Part shown: piece after piece, positions 25,302-33,132 of the stretch
How the letters are laid out: every line of letters begins with the position of its first letter
Position numbering within the stretch: position 1 is the first letter of the stretch
Source of the DNA: a virus
DNA: 44,281 nt
Virus record (IMG/VR): IMGVR_UViG_3300023184_003063
Coordinates: 1 to 44,281 of that record
Direction: 5' to 3' (one strand)
The notes under the pieces: model-generated
The model's input: the letters and a program-made list of their open reading frames with translations, nothing else
Told to the model about the DNA's origin: nothing
The model's database searches: none
Translations under genes and position numbers: made by a program

Positions 25302-26221
25302 TATGATCGCTTTTCTGCCATGTAGTCTTCGGCCACAGGTTGATTTTCTCGTTGTTGATATCCTGCCCACATGCCACCTATGGCAGGAGTTCCGGCAGTT
25401 TGTCCATTGTTTTCCAGTGTGGCCGCAAAGCCTTGATTTTCGTCCATTGGATCTGCTTCTTGCCATTCAAAACTTTCAACAGGCACTTGATATTTGTCAC
25501 TGAGTTTTTCAAGCAAACGATCCAATGCACTAGCAGGAATATTGCGGGCGACCACTCTGCGACCACGACTGTTCTGTACCGGGCGATAAAACATATCAAT
25601 CATTTGAGGATTAATGTCTTTGCCTTCATCAAGTTCTGTGCCAATGGCGGTGTCCAACATCTTGACCACGTTGGCAACCAACTTGGGATTCTTTTGTGTT
25701 TTAGGGTACAGACTCATTACTAGAGCAGTCTTACGCTTGGGATTCAGTGTAGGCCAGGCTGTGCGAATTTCTGTGGCACTTGTCATGCCAGGGCCAAACT
25801 CCACAGTAGGCAAGTAGGCCATGTAAGCACGTTTTGAAAATGGTTCTAGTTTTGTAGCACCCAAGAGTGGTTGTAGGTATGCAGGATTGCCATCTTTCTT
25901 TACACCGCCCGCTTGTGGTGGTTTGTCAGCGTCTTTTTCTGACCGCACAAAAATCAAATGATCCTTTTCGGGATCAAATCTACTGGTGATTTCTTTTGCT
26001 TGAAAAGGTGATTTGACTTGTACAAAGTGGCCGGCATCTACCCCGGCCAGTTTGGCCAGTTTTTCTTTCACAGCAAAAGGAAAAGGTCTTGAACTTGTGT
26101 CGTTTGTGGCCGCAACAAACACATCAGCGTCGGGAAATGCTCGTTTTGCGCTGTTGTACAGGGCCGCATGGCCTGCGTGGAAAGGGTGGAATCCACCCGG
26201 CATGATAACGATCGTACTCAT
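25301..26221 (-). CDS. HIGH-motif nucleotidyltransferase with C-terminal extension
   Basis: 306 residues. Residues 1-160 form a nucleotidyltransferase of the NMNAT/PPAT/cytidylyltransferase superfamily: GGFHPFHAGHAALY, with HxGH at 15-18, and TSATEIR at 147-153. It would activate a phosphorylated small molecule (possibly NMN, pantetheine-phosphate or glycerol-phosphate) with ATP or CTP. The rest is helical, contains IPASALDRLLEKLSDKYQVPV, and ends in the Glu-rich PVAEDYMAEKRS with head-protease-like triplets. The start lies 7 nt after a CTAAATA box, inside a small palindrome, with no Shine-Dalgarno. Confidence 0.7.
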   Translation of the reverse strand: MSTIVIMPGGFHPFHAGHAALYNSAKRAFPDADVFVAATNDTSSRPFPFAVKEKLAKLAGVDAGHFVQVKSPFQAKEITSRFDPEKDHLIFVRSEKDADKPPQAGGVKKDGNPAYLQPLLGATKLEPFSKRAYMAYLPTVEFGPGMTSATEIRTAWPTLNPKRKTALVMSLYPKTQKNPKLVANVVKMLDTAIGTELDEGKDINPQMIDMFYRPVQNSRGRRVVARNIPASALDRLLEKLSDKYQVPVESFEWQEADPMDENQGFAATLENNGQTAGTPAIGGMWAGYQQRENQPVAEDYMAEKRS

Positions 26222-26227
26222 AATGAG

Positions 26228-26234
26228 TATTTAG
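26228..26234 (-). promoter_or_regulatory. CTAAATA box 7 nt before the HIGH-type nucleotidyltransferase
   Basis: Minus-strand CTAAATA, T4 late-like, ending 7 nt before ATG. The sequence that follows, TACTCAT-T-ATGAGTA, is a palindrome that includes the start codon and could hide it on longer transcripts. Confidence 0.4.
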
Positions 26235-26236
26235 CG

Positions 26237-26686
26237 TCACATTATTTCTAACAGCCAGAGATAAATGGGAGTGGTAAATTTCATTCGAGCCTGTCCATTA
26301 CAGCCCATTGCACCAAAGAATTCAACAACTGATGGGCTCTGTGTACCATTAAAATCGTGATGATACTGGGTGACATCTAAAAATGCCTGTTCAACCAAGA
26401 CCTGGTCAAATTGCACATTGCTCACTGTGATCATGGCGTCTTTGACAATTTCCCCAGCATCATTGATCACTGTATGTCCGGGCAATTTGCCAAACAATTC
26501 AATAATCAACTCATGTTCTTGGTCTTCATCATCGTTGATGCCATTGTATGAAAAATGACAGGTCTCTGTCACGTGTGAATTTTCATACACCACTTGATGG
26601 TCAACAAGCACACGCACCCCAAGTTTTGCGGAAGCATCTGTAGTGTCGATATCAAAGTCAACAGAAACTGTGTTTGCTGAGTTCAT
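26237..26686 (-). CDS. Beta-sandwich-like structural protein, 149 residues
   Basis: Function not recognised. Even alternation of short strands and turns (SVDFDIDTTDASAKLGVRVLV, then HELIIELFGKLPGH and MITVSNVQFDQV) indicates an all-beta domain such as a carbohydrate-binding or tail-accessory module. No catalytic motif or signal peptide. It follows a similar all-beta gene with only 2 nt between them, so they may be parts of one structure. Confidence 0.6.
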   Translation of the reverse strand: MNSANTVSVDFDIDTTDASAKLGVRVLVDHQVVYENSHVTETCHFSYNGINDDEDQEHELIIELFGKLPGHTVINDAGEIVKDAMITVSNVQFDQVLVEQAFLDVTQYHHDFNGTQSPSVVEFFGAMGCNGQARMKFTTPIYLWLLEIM

Positions 26687-26688
26687 GT

Positions 26689-27051
26689 TTAGTAAGTTAT
26701 AGTCACTGTGTTAATAACACCGCCCGAAAAACCTTCCACACGCACACGCATCCAGGTGAAATTACCTGCAACAGTTTGGGGGTGGTAGTCTGTGAGTGGG
26801 GTTGTTGAGCCATCACCGTACACAAAAGTTTCAAACCAAGCGGCACTGACTGCATCAGAATCCAACGTGGCTTCAAGAATCATGGTGCCTTCAAAGTCAG
26901 TAACATCAAAAAGCACAGTTTGTACCCCGCCTTGGCCACGATAATAATTGCTGGCCAGCCGTGCATCACTTATCCAATCTTGACTTGACCCGTCATAGTT
27001 GCCGGAAGGTGTACCGTAAACAGTAGTGTCAAGAATGGTGTATGTTGTCAT
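26689..27051 (-). CDS. Beta-rich small structural protein, 120 residues
   Basis: No named family. Begins MTTYTILDTTVYGTP, then an aromatic loop DWISDARLASNYYRGQGG and VQTVLFDVTDFEGTMILEATLDS, a jelly-roll-like strand series ending WMRVRVEGFSGGVINTVTITY. Looks like a tail or fibre accessory protein. Coupled to the 54-residue gene by TAATG. Confidence 0.6.
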   Translation of the reverse strand: MTTYTILDTTVYGTPSGNYDGSSQDWISDARLASNYYRGQGGVQTVLFDVTDFEGTMILEATLDSDAVSAAWFETFVYGDGSTTPLTDYHPQTVAGNFTWMRVRVEGFSGGVINTVTITY

Positions 27052-27215
27052 TATGCTCTTTCTGCTTCTACAACAACGCCTGCACCAGCCAATTCTTCTG
27101 CTACACTTTGCAGGGCCGCCACAATGTCGTCACTGGCAATTTCTGAACCAGCATCCGTATCTTTGACCAATTTAGATAGTTTGATCACAACTATTTCTTC
27201 GATGATTTTTGCCAT
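27051..27215 (-). CDS. Small protein, 54 residues
   Basis: A short gene supported by its junctions: it begins 6 nt after the previous stop and ends in TAATG with the next gene. The product starts MAKIIEEIVVIKLSKLVKD, then a short helix with IVAALQSVAEEL and GVVVEAE. A strand-helix-strand microdomain; I recall homologues in T4-like cyanophages and environmental phages, function unknown. Confidence 0.6.
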   Translation of the reverse strand: MAKIIEEIVVIKLSKLVKDTDAGSEIASDDIVAALQSVAEELAGAGVVVEAERA

Positions 27216-27221
27216 AGTGTA

Positions 27222-27872
27222 TTATTTAGCACGGCCTATAATGGGCAGGGTCTTTCTAACTACGCCAGGAACGGCCATGTTGATCAGGAAGTCAGCATTG
27301 GGCTCGTTGTGGTCCACAAAATGGTTGCTGGCCACCCACATTCTTCGTCCAGACACCAGTTTAGCAAATCCCGGGCCCAGTCTAAATATCTCACGACGAG
27401 TATCAAAGTAACGACGCAAGGTTGCTAATTCATCATTTGTGAGCCAGCGTTCTCGAAAGTATGTTCTAAACGCATGTCGAGGATGTTTTAGTGTAACTGC
27501 GTCTGGGGTTAGTGTTACCTGTGCTTGATTTATGTACAGTACCCGGCCTGTGGGTATGATCGCAATATCTTCAAAGTCTTCGGGGTTGTTGGTGTACAAC
27601 CATATGCCATTGCCACACACAACTTTCTTGAACGGATGTGTGCGAGTCAACAAATAGTCACAGGCATCGTGTAAGATCTGTTGCTCAGTTGAAGTAATTG
27701 TTTTTGCGCCACCACGACGACCGATCCATTCATTTCTGTATCTTATTGTTTGATCGATCTTTTCATGCTTGAGTTCACGTAAGAAACTGGCCTCAGGCAA
27801 GTGGAACAGTATCACATACTGCCAAGCATGAAAGTACAAGGTACTACGAGGTACTACAACGGGGTCAGACAT
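27222..27872 (-). CDS. Phage hypothetical protein, 216 residues
   Basis: Function not recognised. N-terminus YFHAWQYVILFHLPEASFLRELKHEKIDQ, then RNEWIGRRGG, and later strand-rich blocks (KKVVCGNGIWLYTNN, RVLYINQAQVTLTP). Basic overall, with many aromatic residues. Starts inside the end of the ClpA gene (8-nt overlap, ATGTCTGA), so it is likely co-made with the chaperone. No metal or nucleotide site is visible. Confidence 0.6.
   Translation of the reverse strand: MSDPVVVPRSTLYFHAWQYVILFHLPEASFLRELKHEKIDQTIRYRNEWIGRRGGAKTITSTEQQILHDACDYLLTRTHPFKKVVCGNGIWLYTNNPEDFEDIAIIPTGRVLYINQAQVTLTPDAVTLKHPRHAFRTYFRERWLTNDELATLRRYFDTRREIFRLGPGFAKLVSGRRMWVASNHFVDHNEPNADFLINMAVPGVVRKTLPIIGRAK
27223..27229 (-). 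promoter_or_regulatory. CTAAATA box 8 nt before the 54-residue gene
   Basis: Minus-strand CTAAATA overlapping the stop codon of the 216-residue gene; its last base is 8 nt before the ATG of the 54-residue gene. T4 late-like. No Shine-Dalgarno is seen. Confidence 0.4.
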
Positions 27873-30132
27873 CAGGGAACCTAATAATTCCGTCGTCGGC
27901 TACTACTGGAACTGCGTTAAGCACCACATCAAACACAACCTTGTCATCCACAAAGTCTGCGGCAATATCACAGTCTGTGAGTCGATCAAACAAGATCCGC
28001 TTGCTCAATGGTACACGAATAAGTTCGTCGATCTTGCGGGCAAGTGGTCGCGCACCCATCTTCGAATCATAGCCTTTGTCAGCAAGCATGTCAACGACTG
28101 ATTCGGATAAATTGAGACGTATACCTTTTGCAAGCAGACTTGTCTTGAGTTCGTCCACAAACTTGACCACAACTTTCTTGACCGCCAAAGTATCCAATTT
28201 GACAAATTTACAGATTTGATCAATCCTGTTGCGCAGTTCAGGTTTGAAGAACTCTTTGAGGGCTTTATCGTCCTCGCCTGTTTTCTCAAAGTCTCCAAAG
28301 CCAATGTTATTTGCTTCACTGTCTCTTGCTCCTAGGTTTGATGTCATGATAATGATAGTATTCTTGCAGTTTACTTTCTTACCATTTGAACTGGTTAGCA
28401 CACCTTCGTCTAGCATTTGTAGCAAGATGTTGGTGACATCAGGGTGTGCTTTTTCAATCTCATCAAACAACAAGATTGAGAATGGGTGTTTGCTTATGTC
28501 TGAAATCAGTTTACCACCGCCCACATTGCCATCCTCAAAGCCCACATAGCCTGGAGGTGCACCAATCAAGCCACTTACACTATGACGTTCTTGGAACTCA
28601 CTCATGTCATACTTCAACAGTTTCATGTCCAAGTTGTCTGCTAACAGTCTAGCAAGTTCTGTTTTACCTGTGCCTGTTGGTCCTAGAAACAAGAAACTGG
28701 CCATGGGCTTCTTTTCATTAGCGATGCCAGCAAAGTTGATGTACACACGTTCTAGTACACTATCGACAGCACTATCCTGTCCGTACAATTTTTGTTTTAT
28801 GTTGCTTTCCAGTTCCATGATCTTGGCCGAGCGTTCGTTTTGTAGTTTATCTGCAGGCACGCCTGTTACTCGGGCCAGTTGTTCTTCGATCATGCCTCGA
28901 GTAATGGTCACATTGCCCAGGTCCTTCACACGCTCTCTAGCACAGGCCGCGTCAATCAAGTCAATTGATTTGTCGGGGTTTTTCTTGTCATGAATGTAAC
29001 GATTGGCCAGTTCCACTGCGGCTGTCATGGCCTCAGTGTCGATCAACACATTATGAAACGCTTCTAGTCGTGGTGAGAGTCCGATTAGAATCTGTTCAGT
29101 GGTCGTCGCATCCGGTTCGTCTATGGACAACCTGTAGAAACGGCGCATTAACGCACGATCCTTTTCGAAACTCTCGTAATACTCTTCCCAGGTGGTTGAC
29201 GCAATCACTTTCAAATTGCCTTTGGTAATAGCAGGCTTTAACATGTTGGCAAAGTCCAGACTGGATCCTGCACCTGCGCCGGCACCCTTCATGGTGTGTG
29301 CCTCGTCAATGAACAAGATACAGTTCTTTTTGGCATCCAAGGCTGAAATAACTGCCTTGAACTTTTCTTCAAACTCGCCGCGATATTTGGATCCTGCCAA
29401 GAGTGAGCCAATTTCCAGGCTCCATACTTCATGTCCCTTTAAGAATTCAGGCACACGTCCGGCTTGTAGTTCTTGTGCCAAGCCCTCAATGATGGCAGTC
29501 TTGCCCACACCAGGATCGCCTACCATCAGCACATTGGCCTTGAAGCGTCGTGCTAGTACTGTGATCATTTCCTGTAGTTCTGTAGCACGACCAATTAAGG
29601 GTTCTAACTGATTCTTTTCAGCACGTCGACTTAGATTCTCACAGTACTCTGTCAAGATTTCGTCTGCTTGCGAATGACTCATGCCTGACTCTGTGGCACC
29701 TGTTTTATAACTCCGGGTCCAGAAGTCCACAAATTCAGTTTTCTTCACCCCGTACTTGAGCAAGAAATAGTGTGCGTGACTATTGGTCTCGCTCATGATC
29801 GAAAGATACATGTCAATGGTGGCAATGGCTCGCCTGCCAGTAAACATCACCTGCACATTGGCACGATTGAAAATGCGTTCCAGGGCCACTGTTCTGCGTG
29901 GCTGTGTGTCGGGAGTGTCTGAAATTAGATGCATTTGGCTGACCAACCAGTGCTCAATTTCCCCATCCATTTGATCCACTTCCACACCAAATGTGTCTAG
30001 ACATTTGCGAAATGGTGCATGCCGCACAAGACTCAACAACAGGTGTTCAGTTGTGACATATTCATGCCCGTAGTCCTGAGCAATTTTAACTGAGCCTTCA
30101 ATGATTTTTTTGATTTCGGGATTTTCTTGCAT
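27865..30132 (-). CDS. clpA: ClpA-type AAA+ unfoldase
   Basis: 755 residues, as in bacterial ClpA (758). It has an N-domain with two helical repeats (residues 1-140), a first AAA+ module with Walker A GDPGVGKT at 205-212, Walker B LFIDEAH and pore loop KYRG at 249-252, and a second module with Walker A GPTGTGKT at 484-491, Walker B LLFDEIE and pore loop GYVG at 528-531. The ClpB middle coiled coil is missing. Residues 610-612 read IGF, in the position of the ClpP-binding loop of ClpA/ClpX. No ClpP is in the window, so it probably works with host ClpP or as a disaggregase. It follows dnaJ and has its own promoter. Confidence 0.88.
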   Translation of the reverse strand: MQENPEIKKIIEGSVKIAQDYGHEYVTTEHLLLSLVRHAPFRKCLDTFGVEVDQMDGEIEHWLVSQMHLISDTPDTQPRRTVALERIFNRANVQVMFTGRRAIATIDMYLSIMSETNSHAHYFLLKYGVKKTEFVDFWTRSYKTGATESGMSHSQADEILTEYCENLSRRAEKNQLEPLIGRATELQEMITVLARRFKANVLMVGDPGVGKTAIIEGLAQELQAGRVPEFLKGHEVWSLEIGSLLAGSKYRGEFEEKFKAVISALDAKKNCILFIDEAHTMKGAGAGAGSSLDFANMLKPAITKGNLKVIASTTWEEYYESFEKDRALMRRFYRLSIDEPDATTTEQILIGLSPRLEAFHNVLIDTEAMTAAVELANRYIHDKKNPDKSIDLIDAACARERVKDLGNVTITRGMIEEQLARVTGVPADKLQNERSAKIMELESNIKQKLYGQDSAVDSVLERVYINFAGIANEKKPMASFLFLGPTGTGKTELARLLADNLDMKLLKYDMSEFQERHSVSGLIGAPPGYVGFEDGNVGGGKLISDISKHPFSILLFDEIEKAHPDVTNILLQMLDEGVLTSSNGKKVNCKNTIIIMTSNLGARDSEANNIGFGDFEKTGEDDKALKEFFKPELRNRIDQICKFVKLDTLAVKKVVVKFVDELKTSLLAKGIRLNLSESVVDMLADKGYDSKMGARPLARKIDELIRVPLSKRILFDRLTDCDIAADFVDDKVVFDVVLNAVPVVADDGIIRFPDV

Positions 30133-30159
30133 AGTGATTGAGTTGAGTTCCTATGTGTT

Positions 30160-30188
30160 ATTATACTACTTACTGTATTATGTAGCAA
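30160..30188 (-). promoter_or_regulatory. Sigma70-like promoter for clpA
   Basis: Perfect -10 TATAAT (30160-30165) with a 17-nt spacer to TTGCTA (30183-30188, 4 of 6 matches to -35), in the 70-nt gap after dnaJ. The only AGGA is about 18 nt before the ATG, farther than usual. Confidence 0.6.
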
Positions 30189-30202
30189 TCATTCTGACAA
30201 TA

Positions 30203-30982
30203 TTATCTGTGCTGTTGAATGGCCTGAGCCAATTCTGGAGAGATTGAACTGGGCAATTGGGCATGCAATCGGATAAAAAGATCTCCGGTGTTGCCTTTTC
30301 TATCCCGCAGGCCGCGCCCACGCAGGCGTAGCACGGTGTTGTTGTCTGTGAGTGGGGGAATTGCAACAACCAATTGAGTGCCGTCCAGGTTGACCACAGT
30401 GGTGTCTCCGCCCAGGATCAAGTCCCAGACCGAAGCCTTGTAGTCCACGGTCAGGTTCAGGCCATCACGTCGAAACTGTGGATGCGGATGCACTCTGAAT
30501 TCAATCACCAGGTCTTGCCCCCCAGGAGCAAGGCCCTGATACTGTACCATGTCTCCGTCATTGATGCCCTGGGGCACATCTATTTCTATTGTGGCCTGCC
30601 CTTGTGGTGATCCCACTGCCACCTGCCGGTTGCCCCCGGTCGACACATCTTTCAATGTAATCCACAGGCTCATACGCATGTGATTGCGACGCGGATGTTG
30701 TCCTCCAAATCCTGGGTGACCACCAAACATCTGGCTAAAGATATCGCCCATGTTGAACTGGGTGCCACCAGGCATGCCTGCAAACTGTGGTTGTGGATTG
30801 TCGTACTGAGCACGTTTGGCCGCATCACCCAAGGTATCGTAGGCGGCTTGTATTTCTTGGAATTTTTTAGTATCGCCACCCTTGTCCGGATGATGCTGGC
30901 TGGCCAACTTGCGAAAAGCACGTTTGATTTCATCTGGGCTAGCGGTTCGGGCAACACCTAGTGCGGCATAGTGGTCGGTCAT
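30203..30982 (-). CDS. DnaJ/CbpA-like co-chaperone
   Basis: 259 residues. An N-terminal J domain (residues 4-60) with HPDK at 31-34 that would stimulate host DnaK, a Gly/Phe-rich linker at 70-95, and a C-terminal substrate-binding part (VPQGINDGDMVQYQGL, LTVDYKASVWDLILGG, RLRGRGL), as in CbpA. The zinc finger of DnaJ is absent. Phages of this type may need it for capsid folding or to steer host chaperones. The gene is preceded by its own promoter and a perfect inverted repeat covering the ribosome site. Confidence 0.85.
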   Translation of the reverse strand: MTDHYAALGVARTASPDEIKRAFRKLASQHHPDKGGDTKKFQEIQAAYDTLGDAAKRAQYDNPQPQFAGMPGGTQFNMGDIFSQMFGGHPGFGGQHPRRNHMRMSLWITLKDVSTGGNRQVAVGSPQGQATIEIDVPQGINDGDMVQYQGLAPGGQDLVIEFRVHPHPQFRRDGLNLTVDYKASVWDLILGGDTTVVNLDGTQLVVAIPPLTDNNTVLRLRGRGLRDRKGNTGDLFIRLHAQLPSSISPELAQAIQQHR

Positions 30983-30985
30983 GAA

Positions 30986-31018
30986 AAAGTCCTGTATGTT
31001 TTAATTATACAGGACTTT
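30986..31018 (-). promoter_or_regulatory. Perfect 12-bp inverted repeat around the dnaJ ribosome binding site
   Basis: Arms 30986-30997 and 31007-31018 are perfectly complementary around a 9-nt loop. On RNA from upstream the 3' arm hides AGGA (seven bases before ATG) and is followed by UUUUU, so it could also end transcription. RNA from the local promoter starts near 30997 and lacks the 5' arm. Confidence 0.8.
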
Positions 31019-31032
31019 CAGGGCAGTGTCTA
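31004..31032 (-). promoter_or_regulatory. Sigma70-like promoter for dnaJ, -10 inside the hairpin
   Basis: TATAAT (31004-31009), 17-nt spacer, TAGACA (31027-31032, 5 of 6 matches to -35) on the minus strand, between the 77-residue gene and dnaJ. The -10 box lies partly in the loop and partly in the 5' arm of the inverted repeat. Confidence 0.7.
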
Positions 31033-31266
31033 TTATTTCTTTTCGACTTCGAGTTTTTTATGTTGCTTGACTTCTTTACAGGTTTGTTTCGTGACACCTT
31101 TGGCATCTTTGACAGGCTTGCCGTCTTTCATTTGATCTACGCAGACTTTTTTAGTTTCTTTTTGTGCTTTGGCTGCCTCTGCTCGGGCCACATCTGCTGA
31201 GTGTGAGTCAGAAGCTTGTGCTATGGCCGCAAATGTGATAAACAATGCAATTACGAATGATTTCAT
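31033..31266 (-). CDS. Small secreted Lys-rich protein, 77 residues
   Basis: The ATG at 31264-31266 overlaps the preceding stop as ATGA. A clean signal peptide (MKSFVIALFITFAAIAQA, cleavage expected after AQA) is followed by about 59 mature residues rich in Lys, with two Cys (VCVDQ, QTCKE). A small periplasmic or cell-surface protein. It sits in the lysis region behind a second secreted protein, which suggests a late role in the envelope, such as lysis timing. Function not recognised. Confidence 0.55.
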   Translation of the reverse strand: MKSFVIALFITFAAIAQASDSHSADVARAEAAKAQKETKKVCVDQMKDGKPVKDAKGVTKQTCKEVKQHKKLEVEKK

Positions 31267-31829
31267 TTTGATTTTCCTTTTTCTGGATTCTGTATAGGTA
31301 AACTCACAGGGTACTGAGCGCAAGCATCAGGATTGCCTTGACCTGCTTCAGTCAAGAACGTTGTGGCCGCCGCCACTTGTCCTGTGGGACATGAACATAT
31401 GGCAATGCCATCTGCACCTCGAACACAATTCCAACTGAAACAATTGCTACTCTTGGCACCGAGATTCAAACTGGCATCACATTTTTGTATTTGGGCTCGT
31501 TGATTCCATATCCATGGACTAAAGTTGGATGCTTCTTGTGGATAAAACAATTTAGGAGCAAACAAACTCCAAACATGTTTGCCATCGGTTGGCTTGCATG
31601 AGCCTTGCATGTTGCCTGCTGAAGTGTCAGCAATGGCATGACCTTTTAGTATGGGACAACGACACACGACTTCAGGATATGGGATACCATTGTTGCCTGT
31701 TATTGTGTTGCCAGTAGGCTTACAAGTGCTTGCCGCACACAGTGCGTATTCACCATCACAGATATCAATGCCGCCTGCTGATGCAGAGCCTGACATTAAC
31801 AATGCTAGTACAAGTAATAGTTGTTTCAT
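31263..31829 (-). CDS. Secreted Cys-rich protein, 188 residues
   Basis: Signal peptide MKQLLLVLALLMSGSASA, then a mature part with many Cys in CDGEYALCAASTCKP, VCRCPIL and CSCPTGQ blocks that look like disulphide-linked loops. No domain recognised. Exported to the periplasm or outside, next to the holin. Coupled by TAATATG with the holin gene and by ATGA with the small secreted protein. Could be an envelope-modifying or exclusion factor; no catalytic motif is visible. Confidence 0.6.
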   Translation of the reverse strand: MKQLLLVLALLMSGSASAGGIDICDGEYALCAASTCKPTGNTITGNNGIPYPEVVCRCPILKGHAIADTSAGNMQGSCKPTDGKHVWSLFAPKLFYPQEASNFSPWIWNQRAQIQKCDASLNLGAKSSNCFSWNCVRGADGIAICSCPTGQVAAATTFLTEAGQGNPDACAQYPVSLPIQNPEKGKSK

Positions 31830-31830
31830 A

Positions 31831-32340
31831 TTATTTCTCTGGGAAAGGTGGAATCACAGGGGCGGGTTTTCCACCAAATCCTGTAGTAACTTCAGCCGCT
31901 GGCGCTCCAAATCCTGCTGAAGGTACGCTTCCAAAGCCGCTTGAACCACCCAGGGGTTGTGATCCCCATGAGTTGGTGACTGGCGCTGGGTTTGCTGAAG
32001 GTAAGCCAAATGCTGAACTCCCGCTTGATGGTGTGGTTGTGCCTGCTCCGCCATTGTTTGCTCCTGCTAGTTTTTCTTGTGTACGACCCATGGCCGCGAT
32101 ACCTAGAACTGCACCCATTGCAATGTGGAATAATCCAGCGCCTTGAAGTGTGAGTGGTTGCCATTGTGTGATTGGTTGTTTCGTGACAGTTTGTAACAAA
32201 CTCCACAAGATAGGAAATACAATAAAGTCAGTCATACATGTCAGCATGTACATCCAACCCATGGCCGGGCGCCATTTTGAATTCATCCAGTCTTCTTTTT
32301 TCTTTTCTGATTCAGACATGGGTTTTTGTTCTTCTGCCAT
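31831..32340 (-). CDS. Holin, 3TM superfamily
   Basis: 169 residues. Residues 18-90 match the 3TM holin pattern: SKWRPAMGWMYMLTC, a membrane helix about 27-50, and a second helix in AGLFHIAMGAVLGIAAMGR (66-84). The rest is a low-complexity Pro/Gly/Ser tail ending in PVIPPFPEK, probably cytoplasmic. Holins open the inner membrane to let the endolysin reach the wall. A strong AAAGGAG site precedes the ATG, and AATAAATA lies 18 nt upstream. Endolysin and spanin-like genes are close by. Confidence 0.75.
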   Translation of the reverse strand: MAEEQKPMSESEKKKEDWMNSKWRPAMGWMYMLTCMTDFIVFPILWSLLQTVTKQPITQWQPLTLQGAGLFHIAMGAVLGIAAMGRTQEKLAGANNGGAGTTTPSSGSSAFGLPSANPAPVTNSWGSQPLGGSSGFGSVPSAGFGAPAAEVTTGFGGKPAPVIPPFPEK

Positions 32341-32357
32341 TGCGGGCTCCTTTCGAA

Positions 32358-32365
32358 TATTTATT
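32358..32365 (-). promoter_or_regulatory. AATAAATA, T4 late-promoter-like box before the holin
   Basis: Minus-strand AATAAATA (7 of 8 to TATAAATA), 18 nt before the holin ATG, followed by a strong AAAGGAG site. Late expression suits a holin. Confidence 0.45.
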
Positions 32366-32366
32366 G

Positions 32367-33131
32367 TTAGAACGGTTTTGTAGACGTTTGCCCAACTGTG
32401 CCATTATTGGTCACAGTTTGTGTGGCTGATGTGTCTGTGGTAACAGCCGCACCCAGCATCAGATACTTGGTGTTTGCACCTGATGTGAGCGGTGCTGACG
32501 GTGCTGTGATTGTGGCGCTGTTACTGTCATACACAGCCGCACCTGTGGTGATTCTAAGATTAGTGATGTAACCAGGCCAATAGCCAGCATAGTATCTGGC
32601 CACCCAGTTGCTGGCGCCCCAACTCTGACTGTCTGTTTGTGTGCCACCTGACGGACTGGTACCGCCTCCGGCACTGGTTGCTCGTGTGCAGGTCACATAG
32701 TTAGCAGTGTTGCTAAAGGTACCAACCCACATGGTTTCCAAATTGGTTGTGGCATTGCGATTCAGCACTATGTACTGCCACTGACCAGTTTTAAATGTGC
32801 CCGCTGACCAGGTATAGGCCGGCTGATATCCACCGCCGTATCTGTCCAGGGTGATATTGCTGTCGCTGGTGATAAACATGCTCATGCCCACACTTTGATC
32901 AGTTCCTATCAGTGCCCGGTTGGTAAAGTCACCGGTGTTGTAGAACCAACCTTCTATGGTAAATGCGCCCCCTGCTGGTGTCCAGCCAGGCGTCATGCTG
33001 AGATATTGGCTGGTGCCGTTGAATTGTAGACTGCCTGCCAGTGTGGTGTAGAGATTGGGAGGATCCCCGCCTAGATAAATGCCGCCACCTATTGAGATGC
33101 CTGCTCCAATTGCTATTCCTGGTAATGCCAT
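32367..33131 (-). CDS. LamG/concanavalin A-like lectin domain protein, 254 residues
   Basis: The glycine-rich N-terminus MALPGIAIGAGISIGGGIYLGG is followed by a LamG fold: GSLQFNGTSQYLSM, FTIEGWFYNTGD, WQYIVLNRN and GYITNLRITTGAAVY, the typical strand blocks of concanavalin A-like domains. Likely a fibre or decoration protein binding glycans. It lies between endolysin and holin, so it is produced late. No signal peptide for export. Confidence 0.72.
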   Translation of the reverse strand: MALPGIAIGAGISIGGGIYLGGDPPNLYTTLAGSLQFNGTSQYLSMTPGWTPAGGAFTIEGWFYNTGDFTNRALIGTDQSVGMSMFITSDSNITLDRYGGGYQPAYTWSAGTFKTGQWQYIVLNRNATTNLETMWVGTFSNTANYVTCTRATSAGGGTSPSGGTQTDSQSWGASNWVARYYAGYWPGYITNLRITTGAAVYDSNSATITAPSAPLTSGANTKYLMLGAAVTTDTSATQTVTNNGTVGQTSTKPF

Positions 33132-33132
33132 G

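Noticed and set aside
25302-25466. Upstream extension of the methyltransferase-like gene by 55 residues
   Set aside because: The added part is Arg/Cys-rich antiframe sequence inside the nucleotidyltransferase gene; TAATG at 25301 fixes the start.
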